A stretch of DNA of 6,293 nucleotides from Bacillota bacterium (GTDB lineage Bacteria > Bacillota_I > Bacilli_A > RFN20 > CAG-826), in NCBI GenBank assembly GCA_026387995.1, contig JAPLKQ010000215.1, forward strand, positions 1-6,293, written 5' to 3'. The first letter of the stretch is position 1. Every line of letters starts with the position of its first letter. Below, piece by piece: positions 1-6,293 of the stretch. The position numbers were made by a program, and so were the translations under genes. The notes under the pieces were generated by a model. It worked only from the letters and a program-made list of their open reading frames with translations. It did no database searches and was not told the DNA's origin.

Positions 1-57
1 CTTGTTTGCCTTGTACATCCGCACCCATTCGATCTTCTCTTCTTTTGTGTACCTCAT
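1..57 (-). CDS. Transposase OrfA-like N-terminus (IS3/IS150 type), partial
   Basis: An ATG at 57-55 opens a frame that runs off the left edge after 19 codons: MRYTKEEKIEWVRMYKANK. This short basic and acidic opening resembles the start of the helix-turn-helix OrfA protein of IS3/IS150-family elements, which binds the element's terminal repeats. A purine-rich ribosome site (AGGAAAGGGG, 77-68) lies 10 bases upstream, and a T-run separates the two. The sequence upstream resembles an IS left end, which supports the call. Only 19 residues are visible, so the family is a judgement from pattern; another small DNA-binding protein is possible. Confidence 0.6.
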   Translation of the reverse strand, partial: MRYTKEEKIEWVRMYKANK

Positions 58-58
58 T

Positions 59-99
59 AAAAAAGTACCCCTTTCCTGGTTGTTCAGGATTTGGGGTAC
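59..99 (-). terminator. Hairpin plus T-run between the repeat-protein gene and the transposase start
   Basis: On the minus strand GTACCCC (99-93) pairs with GGGGTAC (71-65). Inside it TCCTG (89-85) pairs with CAGGA (78-74), separated from the outer stem by a small A-rich internal loop, with a 6-base apical loop. Six T residues follow directly (64-59). This is the form of an intrinsic terminator and it would end transcripts from the opp operon. Its 3' arm also contains the transposase ribosome site, so the same fold could block transposase translation from read-through RNA. It probably belongs to the IS end rather than to the operon. Confidence 0.6.
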
Positions 100-131
100 A
101 TGTCAATCGCTCGGACGTTTTTTTGTTAGGA

Positions 132-1946
132 TTATAGACCGGTATAGCCCCAGACAACCGGAACGTTATCGAAGTTCCAGAATTCTTTCCAGTTAGCCGG
201 TTGGCTCGCCGCTTCGGCGTTAATCGTGAGGTTAGTTGAACCTCTGAACGCGTAATTATAAATGAAGGTCGTGCTGAGCGGAATCACGATGGAAGTCAGT
301 CCAACGCAGTTCTCGAAAGCATAAGACTTAATCGTGTATAAATCATGAGGCAGGATGACGCTGGTGAGATTGGCGCAATTGCTGAAGGAATATTCGTTAA
401 TCGTGGTAACGCCGCTTGGGAATACGAACGAAGTGATCGCTGTTCCCGAGAGGAAACTGTCGCCGATGGTCGTGACCGTATCCGGAAGGACAAGCGCAGT
501 CAGACTGGAACAGCCTTCGAAAGCGGCCGGTTTGATGCTCGTCAAGCGGGAATTGCCCACAGGTGGGGTTAAGAACGTGACGCTCGTCAAGTGGGCGGCA
601 TATTGGAAAGTCCCTTGGTTAATCGTGGCCACGAACATGGGGATGACAACCGCGGGCAAACCGCTATAACGGAAGGCATAATCCGCAAGCGCGGTCAGTG
701 AATTAGGCAAAGTAACAACATTCGGCAAGCTCTTGGGCGTGTCCGAAGAATCCAATACGATCATCGAAGTTAAATCAACCGTGCCAAAGAACGCATTCGT
801 ACGGATGGAAGTAACGTTTTCATAAATGTAGACCGTCTGAAGGTTATCGCAGTTATAGAATAAGGATTCGGCGATGACGGAGAAGCCTTCGCCTTTCGGA
901 AGAGTGATATCGACAAACGCGGTTTCCTGAAACGCAGACGTGCCAATCCAGTTGACGCTCTCGGGGAAACTGATGCTGGCTAAGGACGTACATCCCGAGA
1001 ACGCGGATTCTTGGATTTTTTCAAGGGAGGCAGGAAGGTGAACTTCGGTAATCCCCGTGTTATCCAGGAAGGTTCCGGTGGGAATAATCGTGACTGCGTC
1101 AGGCAGCGTCACCGTTCCGGTCAAGCCCGAGTTACGGAAAGCATATTCACCAATCGTGGTGAGCGATTGCGGAAAATCAAGCGCGGTCAAATTGGTGCAG
1201 CCATCGAACGCATAACTGCCAATCGATTCCGTGGCGTCATGAAGGACGACAGAAGATAAATTGGTGCATCCTTGGAAGACATAATCGCCAACGCCGAGGA
1301 GTTGAGAAGGGAATTCGGCGGAAACGATCCCGGTTTGGTTTTTAAATAGGCCAGAACCGATATAAGTGACGTCTTCATCGAGATAAACGGTGTTTGCTTC
1401 GCTTCCCGATCCAGGTTTAATTTGCGTGCCCGCGGGTAAGGTGCCTTTATATGTATAGAGAACATCGCCAATGTAAAGCAAACCATTGGATTTATTCGCT
1501 AAAAAGGCCGTGCCCGTCAAAGCGTCAGTGCCAATATAGTCGACCGTGCTGGAGAAATCGATGGTCGCTAACTTGGTGCAGTTGAGAAAGGCGCCAGCGC
1601 CAATGGATTTAATCGTGTCAGGCATCGTGACTTTGACCAGCCGGTCGCACAGCGAGAACGCTTGATCGCCGATGGCAGTAACGGTATAGCCCAAAAGTTG
1701 ATTCGGGATCCGGAAATTGGTCGGATAATCCAAACTCGGGTTCACGCGTGTAATCGTGACTTCCGGTTCAGTCTGCCCTTCAGTCAGCGTCAAGTTATAG
1801 GAGAAGGTAATATAAGCCATATTGCCATAGTCGGCTAGTAAGTAAACAATCGCGTAGTAGTAAATGCCCGTTAATGCACAGGCCGCCAAAAATCCGGCAA
1901 TGATGCCACGGATTAATTTCTTCTTGTTCAAAGGTTTTTTAGCCAT
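132..1946 (-). CDS. Membrane-anchored BspA-type leucine-rich repeat protein
   Basis: A predicted surface protein of 604 residues. A lysine-rich start (MAKKPLNKKK) is followed by one hydrophobic segment at about 12-38, giving a signal anchor with the rest outside. A short beta-type region (about 45-90) leads into about 19 repeats of roughly 23 residues, each centred on an IGxxAFxxC-like core, for example IGDQAFSLC at 92, IGSYAFDGC at 242 and IKSYAFENC at 539. The end (NVPVVWGYTGL) matches the usual close of LRR_5/BspA proteins, so the gene looks complete. There is no LPXTG sorting signal. The ATG at 1946 is chosen over one at 1982 because AAAGGAGG sits 9 bases upstream and the longer form would overlap oppF. 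It begins 2 bases after the oppF stop, so it is probably co-translated with the transporter. BspA relatives bind host matrix or polymers; the ligand here is unknown. Confidence 0.88.
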   Translation of the reverse strand: MAKKPLNKKKLIRGIIAGFLAACALTGIYYYAIVYLLADYGNMAYITFSYNLTLTEGQTEPEVTITRVNPSLDYPTNFRIPNQLLGYTVTAIGDQAFSLCDRLVKVTMPDTIKSIGAGAFLNCTKLATIDFSSTVDYIGTDALTGTAFLANKSNGLLYIGDVLYTYKGTLPAGTQIKPGSGSEANTVYLDEDVTYIGSGLFKNQTGIVSAEFPSQLLGVGDYVFQGCTNLSSVVLHDATESIGSYAFDGCTNLTALDFPQSLTTIGEYAFRNSGLTGTVTLPDAVTIIPTGTFLDNTGITEVHLPASLEKIQESAFSGCTSLASISFPESVNWIGTSAFQETAFVDITLPKGEGFSVIAESLFYNCDNLQTVYIYENVTSIRTNAFFGTVDLTSMIVLDSSDTPKSLPNVVTLPNSLTALADYAFRYSGLPAVVIPMFVATINQGTFQYAAHLTSVTFLTPPVGNSRLTSIKPAAFEGCSSLTALVLPDTVTTIGDSFLSGTAITSFVFPSGVTTINEYSFSNCANLTSVILPHDLYTIKSYAFENCVGLTSIVIPLSTTFIYNYAFRGSTNLTINAEAASQPANWKEFWNFDNVPVVWGYTGL

Positions 1947-1948
1947 GG

Positions 1949-2911
1949 TTACTTGCCTCCTTTGTGCGCTGCTTTTTCGCAAACGGCGCGATAAGCAACG
2001 AGTTCTCTTTGATCAGCACGCACAAAATGTTCGGGTTCGACTTCATAAAGAACGGCCGGATCGGCAGGCGTATAGCCATGCTCGGCGATGTTGTACGTAA
2101 TGATTTTCTTCTTCTTTTCCATCAAGGGGTCGGGTATCGGTACGGCCGATAAGAGCGACTTGGTGTAAGGATGGCACGGGGCCTCGAAGAGCCGCTCAGC
2201 ATCCGCTAATTCAACGAGCTGGCCGTTGTAAATGACGGCAATGCGGTCGGAAATATACTTGACGACAGAAAGGTCATGAGCGATGAAAAGAACCGTCATG
2301 TTCCGTTCGAGTTGGAATTTTTTCACTAAGTTCAAGACTTGAGCGCGTATCGAAACGTCAAGCGCCGAAATCGGTTCGTCGGCAATGATCATTTCCGGTT
2401 CCATGACCATGCTGCGGGCAATGCCGATGCGTTGGCGTTGGCCGCCGCTGAATTCGTGCGGATAGCGCTTAAGATATTCAGGGCTGAGGCCGACTTTACG
2501 CATAATATCGGTGACTTTGGCAAGGCGTTCGGCTTCATCCTTATAAAGATGGAAAGCACGTAAACCTTCGCTCACGATATAGTCGACGTTGGCGCGTTCG
2601 TTTAAGGAAGCGCTCGGATCTTGGAAAATCATCTGGACTTTGGTCTTTAAATTCCGGGCCCGTTCCTTGGGAATCTTGCCGGAGATAACTTCGCCGTTAT
2701 AGAAGATTTTGCCGCCCGAAATCGGGACGACGCGGATGATGCTGCGGCCAATCGTCGTTTTGCCGGAGCCGGATTCGCCGACGAGACCTAAAATCTCGCC
2801 ACGATAGATGTTGAGGTTTAAATGTTCGATGACGACACGTTCGACGGTGCCGCGTTTAAAGGAGATGCGGACATCTTCGAGCTTGACTAAAACTTGCTTT
2901 TCGTTACTCAT
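1949..2911 (-). CDS. oppF: Oligopeptide ABC transporter ATP-binding protein OppF
   Basis: A cytoplasmic ATPase of 320 residues that would pair with OppD to power peptide import. The ABC motifs are all present: Walker A GESGSGKT (45-52), Q-loop Gln97, signature FSGGQRQR (154-161), Walker B IIADEP with catalytic Glu179, D-loop SALD (182-185) and switch His212. After these comes the oligopeptide/dipeptide C-terminal region starting at HPYTKSLLSAVPIPDP (247-262). The remaining tail of about 58 residues, with EPEHFVRADQRE, is the type seen in Firmicutes OppF. The ATG overlaps the oppD stop as ATGA, so translation is likely coupled; AGGTG lies about 8 bases upstream. The order D then F and the tail separate it from OppD. 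Peptide rather than nickel or another substrate is inferred from the operon. Confidence 0.93.
   Translation of the reverse strand: MSNEKQVLVKLEDVRISFKRGTVERVVIEHLNLNIYRGEILGLVGESGSGKTTIGRSIIRVVPISGGKIFYNGEVISGKIPKERARNLKTKVQMIFQDPSASLNERANVDYIVSEGLRAFHLYKDEAERLAKVTDIMRKVGLSPEYLKRYPHEFSGGQRQRIGIARSMVMEPEMIIADEPISALDVSIRAQVLNLVKKFQLERNMTVLFIAHDLSVVKYISDRIAVIYNGQLVELADAERLFEAPCHPYTKSLLSAVPIPDPLMEKKKKIITYNIAEHGYTPADPAVLYEVEPEHFVRADQRELVAYRAVCEKAAHKGGK
1956..1963 (-). promoter_or_regulatory. Ribosome binding site that fixes the repeat-protein start
   Basis: AAAGGAGG lies inside the last codons of oppF, 9 bases before the ATG at 1946. It is one of the strongest such sites in the window. It shows that translation starts at MAKKPLNKKK and not at the in-frame ATG 12 codons upstream, which lacks a comparable site. 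Confidence 0.85.
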
Positions 2912-3978
2912 TCGCCGTCACCTACTTCCCGTTGCAATTCTCGGGCCGCGATTTTCATGCGGGCACGGAGATTTTGAATAATCAGCGGTTTTTCGACTTT
3001 CGGGGCATGCGGATCGAGCAGCCAGGTTTTGGCAAAGTGGGTTTCACTGATTTTAAATAGAGGCGGATCCTGCAAGAAGTCGATGCGCATCGCGTAATCG
3101 TTGCGGATGGCAAAGGCGTCACCGACGATTTCGCTGACGAAAGACGGCGGATTGCCTTTGATGAAGGTCAAAGGTTCGTTCTTGCTGCCCAGTTGCGGCA
3201 ATGAGGATAATAACGCCCAGGTATACGGATGGGCCGGTTCATAGAAAATATCTTCGGCCGTGCCATATTCGACGACTTGCCCGCCGTACATGACGGCGAC
3301 ACGGTCAGCGACGTTAGCGACGACGCCAAGGTCATGCGTGATGAAGATGGTCGTCCATTTGTATTCGGCTTGCAATTCTTTGATTAAAGCGATGATTTGG
3401 GCTTGAACCGTGACGTCAAGGGCAGTCGTCGGTTCGTCGCAGATGAGAATTTCCGGGCGGCACGCTAAAGCGATGGCGATAACCACTCTTTGGCGCATGC
3501 CACCGGAATATTGGAACGGATAATCGTCATAGCGTTTTTCGGCATCGGGAATCCGGACTTTCTTTAAAAGTTTGATGGCTTCGGATTTTGCGTCGGCTTT
3601 CGATAATCCATGGTGCAGGATTAAAACTTCGGAAATCTGGTAACCGATGGAAAATAACGGATTAAGCGAAGTCATCGGGTCTTGGAAAATCATGGCAATC
3701 TGTTTGCCGCGAATGCCTTTCCATTGTTCCGGTTTCGTGAATTTGCTCAGGTCTTTGCCGTGGAACATGATCGAGCCACTCTCGATAAAGCCGTTGGCAT
3801 CGAGCATTCCGGTAAAGGTCTTGGTGAAAACGGATTTTCCGGAGCCGGATTCGCCGACGATGGCGAGCGTTTCGCCTTCGTAAACGTCAACCGAAACATC
3901 GCGGATAATATGGACTTTCCGTTCGTGGGAGACGAAACCGACGCTTAAATTTTTGACGGATAAAATAACATTGGGCAT
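2908..3978 (-). CDS. oppD: Oligopeptide ABC transporter ATP-binding protein OppD
   Basis: A cytoplasmic ATPase of 356 residues, the partner of OppF. It has Walker A GESGSGKS (42-49), Q-loop Gln99, signature YSGGMRQR (157-164), Walker B ILICDEP with Glu182, D-loop TALD (185-188) and switch His215. The oligopeptide-type C-terminal region starts at [15 protein letters not shown] (250-264). The long tail, with [23 protein letters not shown] and [12 protein letters not shown], is the form found in Firmicutes and Mollicutes OppD; the four-cysteine iron-sulphur cluster of some OppD proteins is absent. AGGAGGT at 3992-3986 overlaps the oppC stop codon and sits 7 bases before the ATG, so translation is probably linked to oppC. 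It ends in a 4-base overlap with oppF. All catalytic residues are intact. Confidence 0.94.
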   Translation of the reverse strand: MPNVILSVKNLSVGFVSHERKVHIIRDVSVDVYEGETLAIVGESGSGKSVFTKTFTGMLDANGFIESGSIMFHGKDLSKFTKPEQWKGIRGKQIAMIFQDPMTSLNPLFSIGYQISEVLILHHGLSKADAKSEAIKLLKKVRIPDAEKRYDDYPFQYSGGMRQRVVIAIALACRPEILICDEPTTALDVTVQAQIIALIKELQAEYKWTTIFITHDLGVVANVADRVAVMYGGQVVEYGTAEDIFYEPAHPYTWALLSSLPQLGSKNEPLTFIKGNPPSFVSEIVGDAFAIRNDYAMRIDFLQDPPLFKISETHFAKTWLLDPHAPKVEKPLIIQNLRARMKIAARELQREVGDGE

Positions 3979-3985
3979 GTCGATT

Positions 3986-3992
3986 ACCTCCT
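3986..3992 (-). promoter_or_regulatory. oppD ribosome binding site overlapping the oppC stop
   Basis: AGGAGGT covers part of the TAG stop codon of oppC and ends 7 bases before the oppD ATG. The overlap means a ribosome finishing oppC lies on the oppD start site, consistent with coupled translation. Confidence 0.8.
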
Positions 3993-4971
3993 ATCTGTGG
4001 TTCTTCGGATCGGTGGCGTCCGCGAGGGCGAGGCCGAGGTAGAAGAACGTGACGGTCAAAGGCACCAAAACAATCATTGGCGCGATCAGTAAGTACGGGA
4101 AAGTCTGCCAAGAGTCGCTCGTCGCGGATGTCAGGAGTTGTCCTAACGTGACGTGTTCGCTCGGGCGGAAGGATAAGTTGAAGAAGGATAAGCCGACTTC
4201 AGCGGAGATCGCTTCCGGGATGGCGGTCGAGACGACGGTGACGATGACGGAAATGAGATACGGCAGTAAGTTGTGGGTAATCATCGCTTTTGGCGAAGAA
4301 CCTAAGGTCAGGGACGCGATGTTATATTCGCGGTTACGGATGATGATGATTTGGTTACGGATGAAACCGGCCAAGCCTAACCAACCGAATAAGCACATGA
4401 CGAAGACCAGCGTCCAGAAGGAACGGTCGAGGAACTTCATCAGCAAGATGTAAAGGAGCAAGGACGGGACGTTGTTAACGAAGTTACGTAATTCGATCAT
4501 GATGGGGTCGAGTTGTTTGAAGTAACCCCATAACGAGCCAATGAGTAATCCCAAAAAGGTGTCAATCAGGGCAATCACGGTGCCAAGTAAGAGCGATAAG
4601 CGCGTTCCATACCAGACCAAGGTCCAAAGGTCTAGGCCCTTGAAATAGCCCATTTTCGAGCCACCGGTACCAAACCAGTTGTCGGCGTTCGGCGGGAGAT
4701 AGGGCGTAAACACGGAAATGCTTTGCGTGCCGCCGTTGCTATAAATGTTGTATTGCTTGATCCACGGCCCGACGATGGCCATGATGACCAGTAAGGCAAT
4801 GCCGATGACGCAGATGATGGCCAGCGGATTCTTCCAAAGTTGCTTAAACGTCTCGCGCCAATAGGAGTACGGGGCGCTCTTGATTCTTTCAATTTCTTCC
4901 TCGGAAGTGCCGACGACGGTAAATAAGTCTTCGAAATTGTGATCAATCGTTTGATCGATGTTCTTTACCAT
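3991..4971 (-). CDS. oppC: Oligopeptide ABC transporter permease OppC
   Basis: An inner-membrane channel subunit of 326 residues, of usual length. A soluble acidic N-terminus of about 48 residues precedes the first helix (about 49-70). An external loop carries the DNWFGTGGSKMG stretch (97-108), equivalent to the HPFGTDxxGRD region of the family. Further helices lie near 117-147, 165-180, 184-208, 238-258 and 296-318. The cytoplasmic EAA loop that docks to the ATPases is at about 215-237 (EYNIASLTLGSSPKAM, then HNLLP), with its central glycine at 224. The ATG follows AGGGGGTG, which overlaps the oppB stop; the gap to oppB is 12 bases. Leucine is often coded by TTA here (about one third by hand count), unlike the upstream part of oppB. 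Confidence 0.93.
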   Translation of the reverse strand: MVKNIDQTIDHNFEDLFTVVGTSEEEIERIKSAPYSYWRETFKQLWKNPLAIICVIGIALLVIMAIVGPWIKQYNIYSNGGTQSISVFTPYLPPNADNWFGTGGSKMGYFKGLDLWTLVWYGTRLSLLLGTVIALIDTFLGLLIGSLWGYFKQLDPIMIELRNFVNNVPSLLLYILLMKFLDRSFWTLVFVMCLFGWLGLAGFIRNQIIIIRNREYNIASLTLGSSPKAMITHNLLPYLISVIVTVVSTAIPEAISAEVGLSFFNLSFRPSEHVTLGQLLTSATSDSWQTFPYLLIAPMIVLVPLTVTFFYLGLALADATDPKNHR

Positions 4972-4975
4972 AAGT

Positions 4976-4985
4976 GCACCCCCTT
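4976..4985 (-). promoter_or_regulatory. oppC ribosome binding site overlapping the oppB stop
   Basis: AAGGGGGTG overlaps the TAA stop of oppB and lies 4-5 bases before the oppC ATG at 4971. It supports that start and suggests coupled translation with the end of oppB. Confidence 0.7.
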
Positions 4986-5899
4986 ACTTCGACGCGAAGC
5001 TGATCCGTGGATCAACTAACGCCGTCGTGATGTCGCCAAGTAAGTAAGAGATGATGGAAATCAAAGCGGAAATGACAACGATGCCTTGCAAAGCAAAGTA
5101 GTCGTTCGCGTTATTGGCGGTAATCAGCAGACCCCCAAGGCCGGGAATCGCGTAAATCTTTTCGATGTAGAAGGTGCCGAGCAAGGCAAAGAGAATGGAC
5201 GCCGGGATGGACCGCACGAGCGGGACGACGGCGTTTCTTAAGACGTGGGTAAACATGATGCAGTTTTCGCTGAGGCCTTTGGCCCGAGCAGTTCTGACGT
5301 AATCGGCATTCAATGTCTCGAGCATCGCGGCGCGCGAGAAGCGGGCGTAACCAGCGAAGCTGATGAGCACCAAGGTGAGCATCGGCAAGAACGCATGGCT
5401 CAAGAAGTCAGTGACGCTCGGTATGAACCCACAGTTGTAGGGCTTGCTCTTGGTGCAGAAGTTTGCGGTGCCTTCGCCGATTGTTTTAATCAGCGGATCG
5501 TCGGCTCTACCGATCCAGCGGTTAAAGCGGATTGCGAGCACATATTTCAGGAACGAGCCAACGGCGAGCACCGGCAGCGAATAGAGCAGGAATGCACCCG
5601 TGGTGGCTCCGTGATCGAACCAGGAGTACTGCTTGACTGCAGAGATCACCCCGATCAAGACGCCAACAAGTATCGAAACGATTGAGGCAAACAGCACAAG
5701 GCGCAATGTGACGCCCATTGAGCGCCTGACCTCGGCCCACACGGGCTTGTTCTTGATGGTCTTACCAAAGTCGCCGTGCACGGCTTTGCCGAGCCAGGTG
5801 ACATAGCGCTGCACGACGGGCTTATCGAGGCCGAGTTGGTGCTCGCGCAACGCAATGCGGGAGGGAAACGAGAACCCGTCGGATGACGAAGGAAAGCAC
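4984..5899 (-). pseudogene. oppB: Oligopeptide ABC transporter permease OppB, disrupted near its N-terminus
   Basis: The channel partner of OppC. The true start appears to be the GTG at 5899-5897: GAAAGG (5912-5907) lies 7 bases upstream, and the frame reads MLSFVIRRVLVSLP, the classic OppB opening. That frame then reaches a stop after 25 codons. The rest of the protein lies in another frame from about 5862, reading RIALREHQLGLDKPVV onward for about 290 residues. Compared with E. coli OppB, roughly 30-60 residues are lost, covering most of the first helix and the following external loop. The remainder is whole: an EAA loop at about 5307-5221 (ADYVRTARAKGLSE, then HVLRNAVVP), membrane helices and the end LVDPRISFASK. 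The only start in the long frame is a TTG at 5850 without a ribosome site. It could be a real deletion, a minor variant or an assembly error. Codon use changes near 5230-5300. Confidence 0.8.
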
Positions 5900-5906
5900 C
5901 CATCTG

Positions 5907-5912
5907 CCTTTC
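5907..5912 (-). promoter_or_regulatory. Ribosome binding site for the original oppB start
   Basis: GAAAGG sits 7 bases before the GTG at 5899. It decides the start, because the N-terminal peptide in that frame is OppB-like. An ATG at 5903 is only 3 bases from the site and opens a frame with no family resemblance. Confidence 0.6.
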
Positions 5913-5947
5913 AGAGAATGTGGTCGGAATTCATTGTGACGTTAACA

Positions 5948-5985
5948 GAAAGCGGGGCGCCGGATTGCTCCGACACCCCGCTCTC
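5948..5985 (-). terminator. Intrinsic terminator or attenuator between the binding-protein gene and oppB
   Basis: On the minus strand AGCGGGGTGTCGGA (5982-5969) pairs with TCCGGCGCCCCGCT (5964-5951) around a GCAA loop of the GNRA type, giving 14 pairs including two G-U. Three further outer pairs extend it to 5985/5948. The tail reads TTTCTGTT. It begins 27 bases after the stop of the binding-protein gene. Such hairpins often let binding-protein mRNA exceed that of the membrane parts, with partial read-through into the transporter genes. No convincing -35/-10 pair was found between it and oppB, so read-through is the simplest way those genes are expressed. Confidence 0.85.
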
Positions 5986-6012
5986 AGCATTCATTATTGA
6001 AGAGCTAGCTGC

Positions 6013-6293
6013 TTACTTCAGCGTCCAAGTATTGGCATTCCAGGTAAGTCCTGAAGGGCCATTGAATGCTGGGCCGGTCAGATTCTCTGACCATGCTGGC
6101 ATCTCTGGCAACTGGAACAACGGGATGGTCCAGACATCGTCGAGAATTCCAGCGTCAACGGACTTCATCAACTCAAGGCGCTTGGCCTCATCGAGCTCGC
6201 CGTTAGCAGCGTTGTACGTGTCGGTGATGGTCTGGTTCACGTATGCCTGGTAGTTGGCGCCGCCGTCTACTGCGTACACACTGGTAGCGCTTG
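6013..6293 (-). CDS. Peptide ABC transporter substrate-binding protein (SBP family 5), C-terminal part
   Basis: The last 93 or so codons of an extracellular peptide-binding protein; the 5' part lies beyond the right edge. The frame is open to the edge and ends at TAA (6015-6013). Visible features typical of the family's C-terminus are YVNQTITDTYNAA, the helix DEAKRLELMKSVDAGI, then DDVWTIPLFQLPEMPAW and the closing GLTWNANTWTLK. Similar closing segments occur in DppA/OppA-type proteins of actinobacteria. It would trap peptides outside the membrane and hand them to OppB/OppC. It is separated from oppB by a terminator hairpin. Every glutamate codon read here is GAG and no leucine is TTA, unlike oppC to the repeat gene. 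Substrate range cannot be judged from this part. Confidence 0.85.
   Translation of the reverse strand, partial: SATSVYAVDGGANYQAYVNQTITDTYNAANGELDEAKRLELMKSVDAGILDDVWTIPLFQLPEMPAWSENLTGPAFNGPSGLTWNANTWTLK

Larger units (their letters stand above)
1..100 (-). mobile_element. Probable left end of an IS3/IS150-family insertion sequence, partial
   Basis: Read on the minus strand from position 100, the sequence begins TGTACCCCAAATCCTGAACA. It starts with TG and carries a CCCAAA...TGGACA-like core, as remembered for IS150-group terminal repeats. The transposase-like start codon follows 43 bases inside. The boundary at 100 is inferred; 103-105 (TGACATGT) is an alternative. The right end and any target duplication lie outside the window. 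The element would have inserted about 31 bases beyond the stop of the repeat-protein gene without damaging it. Confidence 0.5.

Noticed and set aside
2..196. Plus-strand open frame of 64 codons at the left edge
   Set aside because: It starts at TTG, runs antisense through the IS end and the end of the repeat gene, and shows no family features.
355..669. Plus-strand open frame of 104 codons inside the repeat gene
   Set aside because: It is antisense to a clear gene. The regular repeats there keep the other strand open by chance.
160..1700. Recurrent AATCGTG on the plus strand across the repeat gene, as a possible DNA repeat array or binding site
   Set aside because: It falls at the same place in successive protein repeats, where it codes for part of the T-I core, so it reflects the protein repeats.
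1947..1982. Longer start of the repeat protein at the ATG at 1982
   Set aside because: The added 12 residues overlap oppF and lack a good ribosome site, whereas AAAGGAGG precedes the ATG at 1946.
4049..4453. Plus-strand open frame of 134 codons opposite oppC
   Set aside because: It is a shadow of oppC with low-complexity basic content and no ribosome site or domain.
5245..5685. Plus-strand open frame of 146 codons opposite oppB
   Set aside because: It lies fully antisense to conserved OppB sequence; its composition follows from the membrane codons on the other strand.
5655..5903. Minus-strand frame starting MGAFLRHP at the ATG at 5903
   Set aside because: The frame has no OppB resemblance and overlaps the true reading frame. 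The neighbouring GTG frame gives the proper OppB N-terminus.
5926..6000. Short direct repeats (ATTCATT on the plus strand) on either side of the terminator hairpin, as possible insertion marks
   Set aside because: Only seven bases match, which is easily chance in this short AT-richer spacer, and nothing else suggests an insertion.
5855..6253. Plus-strand open frame of 132 codons opposite the binding-protein end
   Set aside because: It crosses the terminator hairpin and is antisense to a recognisable protein.

Overview
The window is one transcription unit on the minus strand, read right to left: the end of a family-5 peptide-binding lipoprotein, then oppB, oppC, oppD and oppF of an oligopeptide ABC importer, then a membrane-anchored protein of BspA-type leucine-rich repeats. 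At the left edge lie the start of a transposase gene and the probable left end of an IS3/IS150-type insertion sequence. No rRNA, tRNA or CRISPR array is visible, and there is no gap above 300 bases without a gene.

Organism: the ATPases, OppC and the repeat protein suggest a Gram-positive or wall-less gut-type Bacilli/Erysipelotrichia/Mollicutes-like bacterium. The signs are the OppD and OppF C-terminal tails, the BspA repeats closing on a PVVWGY tail, strong AGGAGG ribosome sites and frequent TTA leucine codons. The right-hand end reads differently. The binding protein and the first two thirds of OppB use CTG/CTC/TTG leucine codons with no TTA, the binding protein uses GAG for all its glutamates, and both resemble actinobacterial peptide transporters. 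The switch falls inside oppB near 5230-5300. The window may therefore be a mosaic, made either by recombination or by metagenome assembly. This is inference from codon use and remembered family features.

Layout: 6293-6013 binding protein (partial); 5985-5948 hairpin terminator or attenuator; 5899-4984 oppB, broken near its start; 4971-3991 oppC; 3978-2908 oppD; 2911-1949 oppF, overlapping oppD by 4 bases; 1946-132 repeat protein, 2 bases after oppF; 99-59 hairpin plus T-run; 57-1 transposase start. The tight spacing (12, 12, -4 and 2 bases) implies one mRNA from oppB to the repeat protein.

Function: the binding protein would capture peptides outside the cell, OppB/OppC form the channel, and OppD/OppF hydrolyse ATP. 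The repeat protein, anchored by one N-terminal helix with its repeats outside, may bind host or environmental polymers; its link to peptide uptake rests only on the operon. The main oddity is oppB. Its true N-terminus starts at a GTG with a good ribosome site but is in another frame from the rest, and the remainder of the first membrane helix and the following loop are missing. As written, the importer lacks an intact OppB.
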